Shown in pieces: positions 23,510-35,050 of a DNA stretch of 64,000 nucleotides (positions are counted from its first letter, which is position 1; the number at the start of each line of letters is the position of its first letter). Position numbers and translations under genes: made by a program. The notes under the pieces were generated by a model. It ran no database searches. It saw nothing but the letters and a program-made list of their open reading frames with translations, and was not told the origin of the DNA. Source of the stretch: Uloborus plumipes (taxonomy: Eukaryota > Arthropoda > Arachnida > Araneae > Uloboridae). The stretch covers positions 1 through 64,000 of the forward strand of contig JAXGGA010006572.1 in NCBI GenBank assembly GCA_038373865.1, read 5' to 3'.

Positions 23510-24000
23510 GCTCTTCTTCCCTAGTCAGGGAGCCGCAGCAAAAGCGAAACTTCGGAATGCGTGCAACAAGTCATACCTGTTGTTCCACCGGCGGCGAAGA
23601 ACGAATCATTCCATCTCGCACACACACAAGTTTTTCCCTCTCTTTTCTCTCTTCACATCCCGGGATAACACGGGAGAAATTTTCCTAAAATTCCTCTGGA
23701 TTTCAGGAGAAAAAAAAATAAGAAAACAAAATTCCAGGATTTTTTTTCTAATCTCCACTAGCTCTGGGATCGTTTTTACGTACCTTTGTATCCTATCTGA
23801 TGTTATCCGCGAACTTACTCGTATGCTGGGGCTTCCGTAAAACGGGCTTCTCGATCCCGATTGGACGGGAGGGATTGCGGTCACTGCCATCTATCGGCGG
23901 ATTTCAAAACAGGCTTCGATGTAATCTGGAAATCAATTGGTCCGACGCGAGACAATGAAAAATGCACCGGCGGATGGGTTTTATTTCCGGCGTTATAAGG
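23510..24000. other. CpG-richer, apparently non-repetitive patch
   Basis: GC content and CpG frequency rise clearly here (GGCGGCGAAGAACG, CCCGATTGGACGGG, TCTATCGGCGG, CCGGCGTTATAAGG), and I found no second copy in the window. It contains a hairpin-forming CGGCTC...GGGAGCCG near 23509-23533 and a CACACACACA run. In a window otherwise made of repeats, this is the best candidate for host regulatory or exonic DNA. Confidence 0.35.
23819..23890 (-). other. Possible first coding exon (speculative)
   Basis: On the minus strand an ATG in the context GATAGATGG opens a 24-codon stretch (MAVTAIPPVQSG, SRSPFYGSPSIR). It ends exactly at CGA followed by GTAAGT, a consensus splice donor. Base use is coding-like compared with the AT-rich surroundings. 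No acceptor or second exon can be tied to it and I recognise no family. The frame stays open past the donor to 23606, so a 94-codon unspliced frame is the alternative. Confidence 0.15.
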
Positions 24001-25096
24001 CATATTCTGAATCTATCAGATGATTATATGACTTGCATTATATATCATATTAATGTACAGTACACTTATATCTTTAGTTGTTCTTTTACACAGTGTTCGC
24101 TGCATTAGAGCCTATTACGCTCGCGCTCGAGTTGAGTGACTGGTTGATGCTAATAGATATTTATTTTTCCACAAAAATATGTAAGTAAATTACTTCATTG
24201 CTCTGCAGCAGTTTTATTTCCGTAAAAAACTAAATTTTGAAGAAATTATCCATATTTTTTTCAGAAAAAAAGTTGTTCGTAATAAAATACAGGATTTAAC
24301 TGTTCTTTTAAATCCGTCCCGGTTATAAGCGCATTAACAGTTAATGATCGCTTGACCGAGTGATTTTTTTTTTCTAGAATTATCAAAAATACTCTCATGT
24401 CTTTACATTTTGGTTTCTCTTGCACGAATTTTCGAGCTATAATTATTTAAAAGCGAGTAAGTCTTAAATCGTTTGAAATGTCCATTTCATCGCATCCCAA
24501 TCAATATTTCATTACTGTGTTTTTAGTTATCTGTTAACACTGGCATATTCGGAAATTTAACTTATTATTCATATACTTGACTATTTCTCTTTGCCCCACT
24601 TTCCCTACTTGTCTAGGTGTATCTTTATTCATGGGTAAAAAAGTAGGTCTAAGACTTATACATCTGTTATTAATCTTGGATTTTATTATTCGTAATCATG
24701 AATAGAGAAAAAAAATCTGTTTTTCATTTACTTGTCGAGTTTCATTATATTTCTTGTACTTCGTTAAACTAAAAAAAGATTACGAATGAATTTCAATACA
24801 GTGATCTAATGCAAGCCTGATTGCTTTAAATATTGATCTTCCAATTTTCGATATTAATCCGTTACTTCATAATCAGTGTATTGTCTATTGTTAGTCTATA
24901 TTAATTTTGAAGATATATGTAGGAACAGAGTGAAATATTTTGCCTACAGAAATAAATCCCCAAAAATATCTACTGTAATAAATTCTGCGGGAAAAAGTTT
25001 ATAAAAGAAATCATTTTCCATAATTAGAGTAATATAAAAGATAAACTAAGCCAATAAAAAGATGCAACATATTTACGTCTTGAAATGCAACATAAA
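24001..25096. other. Anonymous AT-rich DNA
   Basis: No feature recognised. Confidence 0.4.
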
Positions 25097-25970
25097 TACA
25101 CTACAAAAAAAAATGTTGTTTTTATAGTATAATACAACTAATTTTATAGTAATAAACTAAAATTTCTAATTTTACAGTAATAAACTGCAAAATTGCTAAT
25201 TTGTAATTTTAAACTGGAACTTCAGCTGCTAGTATTGTACTGTCTTTTTTTACAGTATAATACAACAAATTTTATATCAATAAACTATAAAATTGCTAGT
25301 TTTGCTGTAATAAACTGCAAAATTGCTATTTTACAGCAATAAAATAAAATTGCTAATTTTAGTTTATTACTGAGCATTTTACAGTCTTAATGCTTACAGT
25401 ATGATACTGTAAAAACAACAATTCATTTTTTGGAGTGTGATACCAATATTTAAAACAACTTGATTCCCTCTCTTGTTAGTATTGTACTGTCTTTTTTTAC
25501 AGTATAATACAACAAATTTTATATCAATAAACTATAAAATTGCTAGTTTTGCTGTAATAAACTGCAAAATTGCTATTTTACAGCAATAAAATAAAATTGC
25601 TAATTTTAGTTTATTACTGAGCATTTTAGTCTTAATGCTTACAGTATGATACTGTAAAAACAGCAGTTCATTTTTTGGAGTGTGATACCAATATTTAAAA
25701 CAACTTGATTCCCTCTCTTGTTAGTATTGTACTGTCTTTTTTTACAGTATAATACAACAAATTTTATATCAATAAACTATAAAATTGCTAGTTTTGCTGT
25801 AATAAACTGCAAAATTGCTATTTTACAGCAATAAAATAAAATTGCTAATTTTAGTTTATTACTGAGCATTTTACAGTCTTAATGCTTACAGTATGATACT
25901 GTAAAAACAACAGTTCATTTTTTGGAGTGTGATACCAATATTTAAAACAACTTGATTCCCTCTCTTGTTA
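25097..25970. mobile_element. ACTGTAAAA-box element with threefold tandem amplification of its right part
   Basis: The left part is a normal member (CACTACAAAAAAAAATG onward). From 25231 a unit of about 246 bp is repeated three times (starts 25231, 25478, 25723) with almost no differences. Each unit includes about 40 bp of non-element flank (ACCAATATTTAAAACAAC, TTGATTCCCTCTC), so the duplication crossed the element boundary. Confidence 0.75.
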
Positions 25971-26652
25971 GTTGTTACCCACTTAGTGGATTTCTAAGTT
26001 TCAAGTACTTCGAAAACTGTTTTTTAATCAATATTGTCTTCATTAGTTACAATTTTACAAAGCTAACTGGAGTTCGTAACATCGAATTTTAAAAAATCTG
26101 TTCTAGTAAAACACTTTGTTTTCAAAATATGAAAGTGTTGGTTTCAGTTTGCTGCGTCGCTGTAAAACAACTTTCTCTGCAGGTGTACATACTCTGACAG
26201 AAAGCTGATTTTAACGATTTCTCTTTGACTCAAGCAGTAATGCATTCGTTTTTCTATGTTCTGTCCAATATTTTGTTCATAGCATCAAATGATATTTTTT
26301 CTATGTAGGGTAACTCTTACTAGTTACAAGCACGCTTAAGGGGGTTTTTTTTGGCAATCTAATTTTACCTAACAGATAAAGAAAAACAATTCTAACCGTA
26401 TTGGAACTTAGGAATTGAAATTTTAATAGCTGAGATATTTTCAATATTTTTCAATAATTTAAGCTTTGGAAAGGTTTGTCTGAACAACAACAACCTAAAT
26501 AAATAAATTAAAAAAATAGAACTATTCTGCTACAACAGTTTTTATTTATCTTTTGATAAAACTATATTATGTTTTATCATCAGTCTTAAATAAAAATTTT
26601 GAGTACGAATGGCAAAAGAATAAATTATTATATGTGCCCATAACTAAAATAC
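25971..26652. other. Anonymous AT-rich DNA
   Basis: Nothing recognised except TATGTGCCCATAAC near 26632, whose inverse lies just beyond the next element (27182-27194). Confidence 0.4.
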
Positions 26653-26656
26653 TTAA

Positions 26657-27164
26657 CCCTTCACTGCATGGTGTGCCTGATCTGGCACAAACCAAAAAAA
26701 CCCTCATATATTCCTATGATATTTAAATGCAGTTAAGCTGAGTTTTGTGCTCCTTCTGAAACATTGCTTTTACAGTTTAGTGTGATTTTTATGCAATAGT
26801 TAGTTGCACTAGTCTACGTATTACAGTTCTTGCTTTCGAAAAATAGAGTGTCTGCATTACAGTAAGAAGTGTGCTTAATCATTATTTCCTTTGTTCTAAA
26901 AATATTTAAATATATATGCTGTACTTAGTGGCAAAATTTGTTTGTTCCACTTATGGCACAAAACACATTGTAGATTATTACACGCATCGGTATAAGCATA
27001 TACTATGTGCTTTGCGCCATATGTGGAACAAACAGATGAAACATTATTTTTGGTGCAATTTTTTAAGATTAATTTTTTTCTTCATTTTTCCTGAACTCAG
27101 GGTTATTAAAGGGTAACATATGATTTTTTTTTCATGGAAATATAAAAAGTCGTGCAGTGGAGGG
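26657..27164. mobile_element. TTAA-type (piggyBac-like) non-autonomous element
   Basis: Perfect TTAA on both sides (26653-26656, 27165-27168); inverted ends CCCTTCACTGCATG / CGTGCAGTGGAGGG. A subterminal hairpin TGTGCCTGATCTGGCACA sits where other members carry a palindrome. A second inverted pair, TTGTTCCACTTATGGC / GCGCCATATGTGGAACAA, lies around 26940-27035. A 66-codon open frame here (26916) reads through that inverted pair and is not a gene. Confidence 0.75.
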
Positions 27165-27394
27165 TTAATTTCAAATGACTTGTTATGGGCACATTTGCTT
27201 AAAAGAACCCTAAGCATCCTAAATTATAAAAAAAAACATTTATTACAGAAAACAAGCTGAGGAACGAGTACGTACCAATTAAACTGCTATCTGATTTTTC
27301 AAAAAAGGAGCAACATCAGGTCCTTGTGAAAAAAACTCTTCCAAATCTTAAATTCAAAGAAAACTCCCTTTTGATGACTGAGTAGCATCAACAT

Positions 27395-28134
27395 TAGGGA
27401 TGCACCGATAAGCAAATTGGCCGATTACCGATTAATCGGCTTTTGATAATCGGCCGATTAATCGTCTGAGCCGATTAATTATAAGGATGATTGTTTTTCT
27501 ACTACCAATTTTACCATCACTGTTTTTTCTCTCTTATACAATTTCAAGTTTAGAAATAGAAAGGAACTTATTTCTGAGAGGAAAATTTTTTTTTTCCATT
27601 TTCACAAAATAATTTTAATACTTTTTCAAATTTCTTAGAATCAACTTTCATATTATTGTCAATAATATTATTAACACATTGTTAGTTTCCTTAATTGGAC
27701 ATAAAAATTTAAAACCAAAAGGGGGGAGGGGAGCCTGTGGGGAACACTCCAATTTAGGAGAACTTTTAATTCATATTTTTTAATAATTAGTAGCAATTTA
27801 ATTCAATTCATTTATTCTTTGAAAATTAGAGGTTATCTAAAAGTACTGTGCTAAGGAAAAAACTATCGCCACATGAAAAATGTTGCAACATTGTCTATGA
27901 ATATTTATTCAAAGTAGAAATAATTAAAAAAAAACTTTATATTAACGAAAGATTATTATTACTGTTAATAAAATTATTCATCATAGTTTCTTAGTAAAGG
28001 TACACTTTAAAGAATAATATTTGAAAAATATCTTTATGCCGATTAATCGGACCGATTTTCCGATTATTAATAATCTGCAAAGTGGCCGATTATGGCCGAT
28101 TAATCGGTACTGTCGATTAATCGGTACATCCCTA
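27395..28134. mobile_element. Non-autonomous hAT element with CCGATTAATCGG boxes
   Basis: Ends TAGGGATGCACCGAT and ATCGGTACATCCCTA; flanks ATCAACAT and ATTAACAT form an 8-bp target duplication with one mismatch. Several CCGATTAATCGG palindromes or halves crowd both subterminal regions and are absent from the middle. Such subterminal iterations are typical transposase-binding sites of hAT elements. No transposase remains. Confidence 0.8.
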
Positions 28135-28274
28135 ATTAACATAGTAAATCGCACTGTGGACAATATATTTAGAGAAAATGTGGTGAGAATGTTCATGAAA
28201 GATGCTATTTTGAGAATCCGCTGATGGTATTACTGGAATATCGGTTACGAACTTGGTATTGACAATACAAGACA

Positions 28275-28374
28275 CCTGTCTATTGTTGTAAATAATTGTA
28301 ATTAATATTGTAAATAATATTGTAAATAATTGCATTGTAAATAATATTGCATCATTGTAAATAATATTGCATCA
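28275..28374. repeat. ATTGTAAATAAT minisatellite
   Basis: Five to six imperfect iterations of ATTGTAAATAATATTGCATC-type units. Confidence 0.8.
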
Positions 28375-28379
28375 TAGCG

Positions 28380-29171
28380 CTTCTTTAAAATCTGCTTTTA
28401 TGCTATTACTGTAGTAAGGTTTAAGAACCGCACTTCTTTATGCTTTTTTTTCTCCTACTTTATTTCTACTAACTTATTTATTTTCATTTCTACAGTGATG
28501 CCTGAACAAATTTAAAATCATCGTTTCCATAAAAACAGCAGTCACGAAGAATATTCATTCATTCAATGTTAAATACATCGATCGTGATGAGTAATGTTTC
28601 TCTACTGCGAAACAGCCTTAATCATTCGCTGAGCTAACACATTCTCAATAAATGTTGCACAAATACCTAAAAACATATGCAGCCGAAAGAATTACCAAGA
28701 CAACAGACAAAAGCTTTCGAATGCCTTTTCATTCATGAGATCACATTATATGCATTGAAAAATGCATTTCTTGTAACGCCGAAACACTTATCTACTTTTT
28801 TTTTGCGTTTGAATAAATTTAATTTATTTTCTGTACAAAGTTTGTTTATTTATTTTTTATAACCTAAACTATTGCAGTTATGACTATGACCAACTCAAGA
28901 GCATAGAAAATTTAATATTAAAAAAAGCAATCTTCTCCCAAATAACTCTTTGCCTTTGATAGATTTCCCACTTCAGCTATTTAATCCTAAAAAAATCTAA
29001 TTCTTATAATGGTGGAGTTTCCTTCAGTCAAAAGTACTACTTTTTCTTACTGAAATTGATAGAATTATATCAAAAAATAACATGGGCCAGGAAAATACTT
29101 TAATTTTCCCAACAGTTTATTTTTTATTAATTTTTTTAAATACCCTACCTTAAAACGGGGCGTGGTTTTTG
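28380..29171. other. Anonymous AT-rich DNA
   Basis: Nothing recognised. Confidence 0.4.
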
Positions 29172-29324
29172 TGACGTCAGTGGTGCACCTAACAGCTCTC
29201 TTTCCAATAATAACACCATTTTGCTTGACTTGAGTTGTCCAATCGCAGGAATCGGTGACGTCACGACCTTCGTCATCTCACTATAACCAATTAGATTTCG
29301 CGCTTACGTGCACCACTGACGTCA
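29172..29324. mobile_element. Small inverted-repeat element with CRE-like ends
   Basis: Perfect 17-bp inverted repeats TGACGTCAGTGGTGCAC / GTGCACCACTGACGTCA bound 153 bp of GC-richer DNA. A third TGACGTCAC lies inside. TGACGTCA is the CREB/ATF consensus. If the true termini are CAGTGGTGCAC this would resemble hAT MITEs, but no 8-bp duplication is visible. Confidence 0.5.
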
Positions 29325-29336
29325 TGCGCAGATGTG

Positions 29337-30609
29337 GTTTTTTTTTTTTTTTTTTTTTCAGAATAACATCTACGCACCGTTTAAAATAATTCATAAAAAA
29401 TATATAACTGTCAAAAAATGAAAAAATGGTCAATTCCTATGTTTTGAAGCATGTTCTTTCAGAAAAAAATACTTTTGAAATTTCGGAAACTCCCCCATTT
29501 TTCTATACTTAACGTAACTTCGGAGAAATACGACTCTATAACTTATCAATAATTTGAAACAAAGTAAAAGCAGTATGGAAGGCACGAAATATTTTTAACA
29601 GACTTTAATAAGAAAAAATGTCCGAAACTAAAGTTGATTTTATACCACGCCTTGTTTGCTCCCGCGTGGTTACGAAAAACATTTTGTGCAAAGTAACCAT
29701 AGAAAATCTTTAAAAGCAACACGTGCATATTTTATATCTGCTAAAAGTTATGTTTTTCAAACATCGTGTTAAATTTTGTGTTTATTGTTTACTTTTTTGA
29801 AAAATAATACAGAATCTTAAACAAGAAAAAAAATGTTTCTGGGGAAAGCAAGGTATTTTTTGCTGGTAAAAATTGTGTTTAATCAGCCTTCATTGATTCT
29901 GTTATCCGCATTAATTAGAAATTTTGAGAAAAAAAATAATTAAAATGTTTGAATTACAGGAAAAATGTGAATAACTTAAAAATTAGAAGTTCTTTTTTCA
30001 AGAGATTAATGTTGGTAAATTTATATTTTTTTGGTTTTTGTTCAAATCCAGAATAAGTTCTAAGAAATAGAGCTTTAGTTTCGATGAATGGGTTTCAAAG
30101 GAATTGGTAAAAAATTATGTACTTGAAAATAATGTAATCATTAATGAAAGAAAGTTTTTGAAATGATGTAATTGCTTTTCACAATAACTATTTTTTCACT
30201 CCAGGTAGCCTTGTTCTATTTTTAGCTTGCTTTCCCGTAAAAGGCTTGTTTAAAAGAAAAAAGGCATGAAACAAAGCTTAATGTACTGTATCAATATCAT
30301 TGAAAAAGGGCAAAAATGAATTAAATAATTAAATTAACGGTAAAAAATTAAAAATATGAAAGTAGGGTTTTGAGATAGAGAATGGGGAAATCAATCAGTA
30401 CATCAGTATCTCTGTATGTTCCCTTCCCCACACACATACACTCATAACTATTGAAAACATTCTCAGATATGTACAAACTTTCTTTTTTCCGAAAGATTTG
30501 CAACCAGAACAACTTATTCCCTTCTTTCATTTTTAGTTTGAACAATTGTAAAAAAACGAAAAAGTACGCTTTTAGAGAGTTTTTTCTTTGCAAATGTAAA
30601 AGTAATACA
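29337..30609. other. Poly-T tract, then anonymous AT-rich DNA
   Basis: A poly-T run at about 29337-29358 follows GATGTGG; beyond that no element or coding region is recognised. Confidence 0.4.
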
Positions 30610-31168
30610 GGGTTGGTTAGGGTAAGTGGGCCCCCTTTTTAGAACAGTTCGTTTTTGAAGTCTTATACAAAAGTTTTAAAGCAAAACAGCTTAACTTTTT
30701 TGACTTACTTTGTCTTGGACATTATTGATAAACACAAGTTCAGCATTGTTTCCTAAAAAAATGCTTTAAATAATTTTACCTATCTTATTCTTTACAAAAT
30801 GGCGTTCGGGGCCCACTTAATCCCTAGGAAGGGGTAAGTGGGCCCCTCCATTCATTTATATTTAAAGTGAGCATACTTTGGAAAGGGGTTTGTGGGTCCT
30901 GCCTGACAAAGTATAGAAAATTTTAGTAGGGAATATTTTTCTGTAAATGTATCCATTAATGAGACATCTACTCACATTTAAATGTATATGACAGAAAATT
31001 ATAAAGCGGAATGCAAAACAATTATGTCTGGGAAATTCATTAAAAGCCGTCAGGCACATTTTTTGCTTTTACATATAAAGTAATGTTAAATAAACCTAAT
31101 GGAGTCGATTAAGATCACTTTTGGTAAAATAGAAAAAAATTATAAGTTGAAAAAAAAAATTAAAACAC

Positions 31169-31450
31169 TTAATGGAAGTGTCTTTTTGAAGTTTTCTGAG
31201 GGAGAAACATTATTATTTCATCCTCAGTTATAATTCTAACATCACATACATCAAACCAATAAAAAGTATTCTTTCTGTCAAATTTTGCAGTATTTATTTT
31301 TTTTTCATTTGCACCATATTTTAAAATTAGACCTTCAAAACACTTTATGGTTTTCTTTGATGCAAGTTTCACAAATACATAGTTGCCAGCTTTTGCAGTT
31401 TTTGTAGCTGAACCATCAATTTATTCTAATTCTCCATAATTATCTTTCAG
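31169..31450 (-). pseudogene. Decayed C-terminal module of an unidentified transposon protein (first copy)
   Basis: The minus-strand reading is YDELKDNYGELE, stop, IDGSATKTAKAGNYVFVKLA, SKKTIKCFEGLILKYGANEK, then FDRKNTFYWFDVCDVRIITE and DEIIMFLPQKTSKRHF. The order 'G.YV.VK...K....F.G.I.......F.RK....WF.....D...I....I...LP.P' resembles a C-terminal module I know from transposon-like proteins of arthropods and cnidarians, where it closes a nuclease-containing polypeptide. I cannot name the family securely. One in-frame stop and a missing N-terminal part mark it as dead. A second copy lies at 33661-33834. Confidence 0.4.
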
Positions 31451-31857
31451 TTCGTCGTACAAATTGCTTCATCAAAACTACTTTTCATTTTGAAATCATC
31501 ATTATTATTATGGGGCCCACTTACACCATAGTCAGGGGGCCCACTTACACCATAGTGAGGTGGCCCACTTACACCATAGTGAGGAGGCCCACTTACCCTA
31601 ATAGAGTAAAACCACGGGGTAAGTGGGACCCCTCCCCTTAAACACTTATTAATAATACTTTGCATTAAAAAAATTTATTGCAATGTGTATTTTAGGTTAA
31701 ACCCTACAAGAAAATTTGATGAACATAGAAAAAATAATAAAAATTAACATTGAAATACTTCTTTGAAAAATGTTGCTTGAACTCACAAAAAAATTTTTTT
31801 TTTTTTTTGAAACATTTTTTGACATAAATTATATGATCCAATAAAATAATTTTAGAA

Positions 31858-32330
31858 AAAAATAGAACCGACTTCAGTTGGAAATTGCTCTAAAAAGTAA
31901 AAAATAATTTTTTTCTTTGAACACCATCGAAACTACTTTTAAACATAAGTTTTGAAGTCGGCGCAAAAGTAATGTATAGAATCATACGCAACTATAATTC
32001 AACTATATACATTTTAATGGATCCAGGTTCTTTAAAAGCATTCGCATACATTTCATTCATTACCACACATTCATGTAATGGTACAAATATTCTGCTTTTA
32101 ATTTTCAATGGTTTCTCCGAAAAATGTTGGCAAAATATGGTTAAATATCATTTGACCTATCATTTTTGCGCCGACTTCAAAACTTATGTTTAAAAGTAGT
32201 TTCGATGGTGTTCAAAGAAAAAAATTATTTTTTACTTTTTAGAGCAATTTCCAACTGAAGTCGGTTCTATTTTTTTCCAAAATTATTTTATTTCATTCTT
32301 TTTAGTGTAAGTGTACTTATGAAATAAGGT
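31858..32330. mobile_element. Foldback (GAAGTCGG) element, copy B
   Basis: Single-core version of the element at 1437-2190. Both arms carry ACCGACTTCAGTTGG, ACACCATCGAAACT and TTTGAAGTCGGCGCAAAA and their complements. It ends in TTTTTAGTGTAAGTG, matching the left end of copy A. It lies inside the GGTAAGTGGGCC-box element. Confidence 0.75.
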
Positions 32331-32519
32331 AATGTTCCCATTACGGAACTTCACCTAATTTTCTGAAGTAAATGCTCCATAAAATAAACTGAAAAAAAAA
32401 AGAAGAAACTATCAACGCGTCTAAAATTATAAACGATTGACACTAAAAAATTATCTTTGTTATTCTTTGGTATTTATTTGTGTACTAGCTTAATCAAAGC
32501 CATTTAAATATCAACGGTT

Positions 32520-32935
32520 TGTCAACTAATTTATATTTCAAAGCAATTCTAGTTTCTCGTTGTTCATAAGATTTTAACACATACTACGTACGTTACCGCT
32601 AATTAGTTTCATGTTAGATTTAGTTAAGCCTTGCTTCAAATTTTTCATCATGATTGGCAAAATTTTTTTGCAACAATAGATTGAAAATTTAATCATTTAA
32701 TAAGGAAATGACATGAAATTTACTGTTTTCCATAATAACTTTTTTTTCTAGTAAACAAATATCGTCATATGAGTACATGGTACCTAAGTTACACCATTTC
32801 CTATCAATATAAAAAAAAATCGTCGAAATCGGTTCAGTAGATCAGCTGTTATGTGCGAACAAACAGAAAAAAAACATACGCTTTGAATTGATAACCTCCT
32901 CCTTTGTTGAAGTCGGTTAAAAAAAGTTCCACGAA
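32520..32935 (+). repeat. SINE/LINE-like dispersed repeat tail
   Basis: Contains ATCGAAATCGG-type text (GTCGAAATCGGTTCAGTAGA), ATTGATAACCTCCTCC and a terminal GAAGTCGGTTAAAAAAA. This kind of tail is common at the 3' ends of arthropod retroposons. Parts recur at 1207-1440 (inverted), 51870-51925 and 52360-52450 (TACTACGTACGT, GAGTTTCATGTT, GATTTAGTT). The retroposon family is not identified. Confidence 0.5.
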
Positions 32936-33008
32936 ACCCAAATATATGCAAAAGCAACCACTGTGATGTAATTTGCCAGGATCAGTACAAAAGAGTTTAA
33001 AAACCATA

Positions 33009-34982
33009 TGGGCAATTCCACGGTAACTTACGTTACATTTCGACCAACTCTTATGCATTTAGTACCTCAGTACAGACAAATTTTGTTGTACAAATCTTGT
33101 ATGAAAGCATTTTTTGAAAATGACAGTTGAAAGCAAAATTAAAATGCAAAAATATTCGATGCATTTAAATTTTACAAAATCTAGCAGTCAAAGATAAGGC
33201 AGTAACTTGCGTTACACAAAAAGGGAATGACATAATATGAAAATTGGTTCTGAGGCAAATTTCTGCTCTATTACAGCTGTTTTATTGTTTGAAGCATAAT
33301 TTATCAGTTCCTTATAATGCTTAGGAATATATTTTCATTAATTTAAAAATTTATTTTAAAATTTGAAAATTATGGGAATTTTTAACTGGGTAACTTATGT
33401 TACAATAACTTACGTTACAAAATTTACTTACAAGCATATCTTTATTACAAAAATTAATGAATGAAAATTACAGCTTAGTTTAGATCGAAACAGTGAAAAT
33501 TAACAATTATGAATTAAATTTACAGAAATTTAATATCAAACTCAATGAAAAATCAAAAATATTATATAACATAAGACTTAAATCTATACTGGCTGCTGCT
33601 ATTAACAAGTTCAGGTAATTCAATTTTTCAAATCATTCTTTCTTTCTTATTATAAATTTCATCTGACGTTACTGGCCATTTCTAATTGGTTCCAACAGCA
33701 GCCATTACTTATATTTTAAACTCGTTTTCTTCAATAATCGTCACAACTCAAGGATACAATGTATTTTCGTACTTTACCACACACCATTCACCAGCTTTTA
33801 TCTCTGTTTTTTCTTCTTGTTCCTTAAAATACTTAACTAAACGAAACCCCGTAGTTTGTTAATTTCTAATTCTTAAATGTTGATTGTCAATGTGCGGATC
33901 TTCAGAAAATAGTTTTGATAAATTTTGCTTTTTAAAACATTTTTCAATACCATCAAGAGTGACTTATTTATAAATCTGTAATATCCTCATGACTTTTTAA
34001 ATACCCCTTCTACAGTGCATCTTTCTGCACAGTTCAATAGCATTTTAATGCAGAATAAAATATATTTCACCTGTAAGAGATAAAGTATTTTTATATATAT
34101 TTTAAAACTTTAAACCATAACAGAAGTCATTTTTGAATAATTTATAGTAAATTACTCCTAAATATTCTGAATGCAGTGATATTGTTTAGAGAGAATTAAT
34201 ATCTCAAAAGCCAAAAAGAAACATATAATTTATAATAGAGGTGTATTGTAATCTTATTAACAAATAGAGACATTTTAAGAAGTATGATTGATTTAAATTA
34301 AGTAAATACAGTACAAATTTAAAAGAATTCTTGCATAAATTACTCCTACTTACCACATAGGTTTATTTCACAATTTACTTTCTTTATAAATACAAGTATT
34401 TAAGTTCTACTTGGGTAACTTACATTACCTGCATATATTGGTAACTTAAGTTACACGTTTTGATTGTAGCACAAAAAATTAAATAGACAATATTTAAAAA
34501 AAAACTTTAACTATTTGCTTAACACACACTTATAAGATAGAAAATATAGCATTGTTAACATTGCATTGTCCTTTGTTTATGCACATCATGAACTTTAACA
34601 TGTTTTTGGTAACTTATGTTACATAGAACAGTGCATTTTTAAAGTTAACATAAATCACTTAATTTACGTGAAAACACTCGTTTTAGCAATTTACAATATT
34701 GAATTAAAGTGTAATAATCAATATTCTTCCTTTAAAACAGTTATCTAAAGAAAAAAATTGAAACTTACCAACGTTGAAAGATTGACCTTTTGTTTTACCA
34801 AAAGTTAAATATTCCATTTCCAACTTCAAAGTGCTGCCAAAACTGAAAATACTACATTCTTGACAAAAAATTAGTATAAATAATAAACTTCTAACATTTT
34901 TAAACCGAAAAATATGTAAAACAGACGCATTGCTGTAATTTGATTTTTCCAACGCTTTTCCACACTTGCATGGAATTGCCCA
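33009..34982. mobile_element. GTAAC-N4-GTTAC box element (1974 bp)
   Basis: Ends TGGGCAATTCCA and TGGAATTGCCCA are flanked by TA (33007-33008, 34983-34984). Seven copies of a 14-bp box GTAACTTACGTTAC (small variations) lie near the ends. Four are on the left (33023, 33202, 33390, 33405) and three on the right (34415, 34441, 34609). About 1 kb in the middle has none and holds a decayed protein module on the minus strand. Size, termini and box layout match the element at 54158-56126, whose box sequence differs. TA target suggests Tc1/mariner-like mobilisation, which is an inference. Confidence 0.8.
33661..33834 (-). pseudogene. Decayed C-terminal module of an unidentified transposon protein (second copy)
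   Basis: The minus-strand reading is KYFKEQEEKTEIKAGEWCVV, KYENTLYP, stop, VVTIIEENEFKI, stop, VMAAVGTN, stop, KWPVTSDE. The order 'AGEWCVVKY...YP.VV......VM...G.N.KWP...DEI' parallels the module at 31169-31450 (AGNYVFVK...). It fits a known pattern in transposon-encoded proteins of arthropods. Three stops show decay. Its position in the box-free centre suggests the element once encoded its own protein. Confidence 0.4.
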
Positions 34983-35050
34983 TATGCGCATTTCAGTTTC
35001 AAGGGGGGTGGCGCACTTAGCCCAGTGGCCCACTTACCCGAATCAACCCT

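Larger units (their letters stand above)
30610..35050. mobile_element. GGTAAGTGGGCC-box element, much enlarged by nested insertions
   Basis: The left end GGGTTGGTTAGGGTAAGTGG and the right end (complement GGGTTGATTCGGGTAAGTGG) are inverted over about 27 bp. The same GGTAAGTGGGCCC word recurs at about 30806, 30835, 31511-31600 (four closely spaced copies with CCATAGTGAGG linkers), 31618 and 35003-35035. Inside lie a foldback element (31858-32330), a SINE/LINE-like tail (32520-32935) and a GTAAC-box element (33009-34982). A decayed protein module (31169-31450, minus) belongs to the core. Target duplication is unclear. The outer boundaries are inferred from inverted ends only. Confidence 0.55.
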
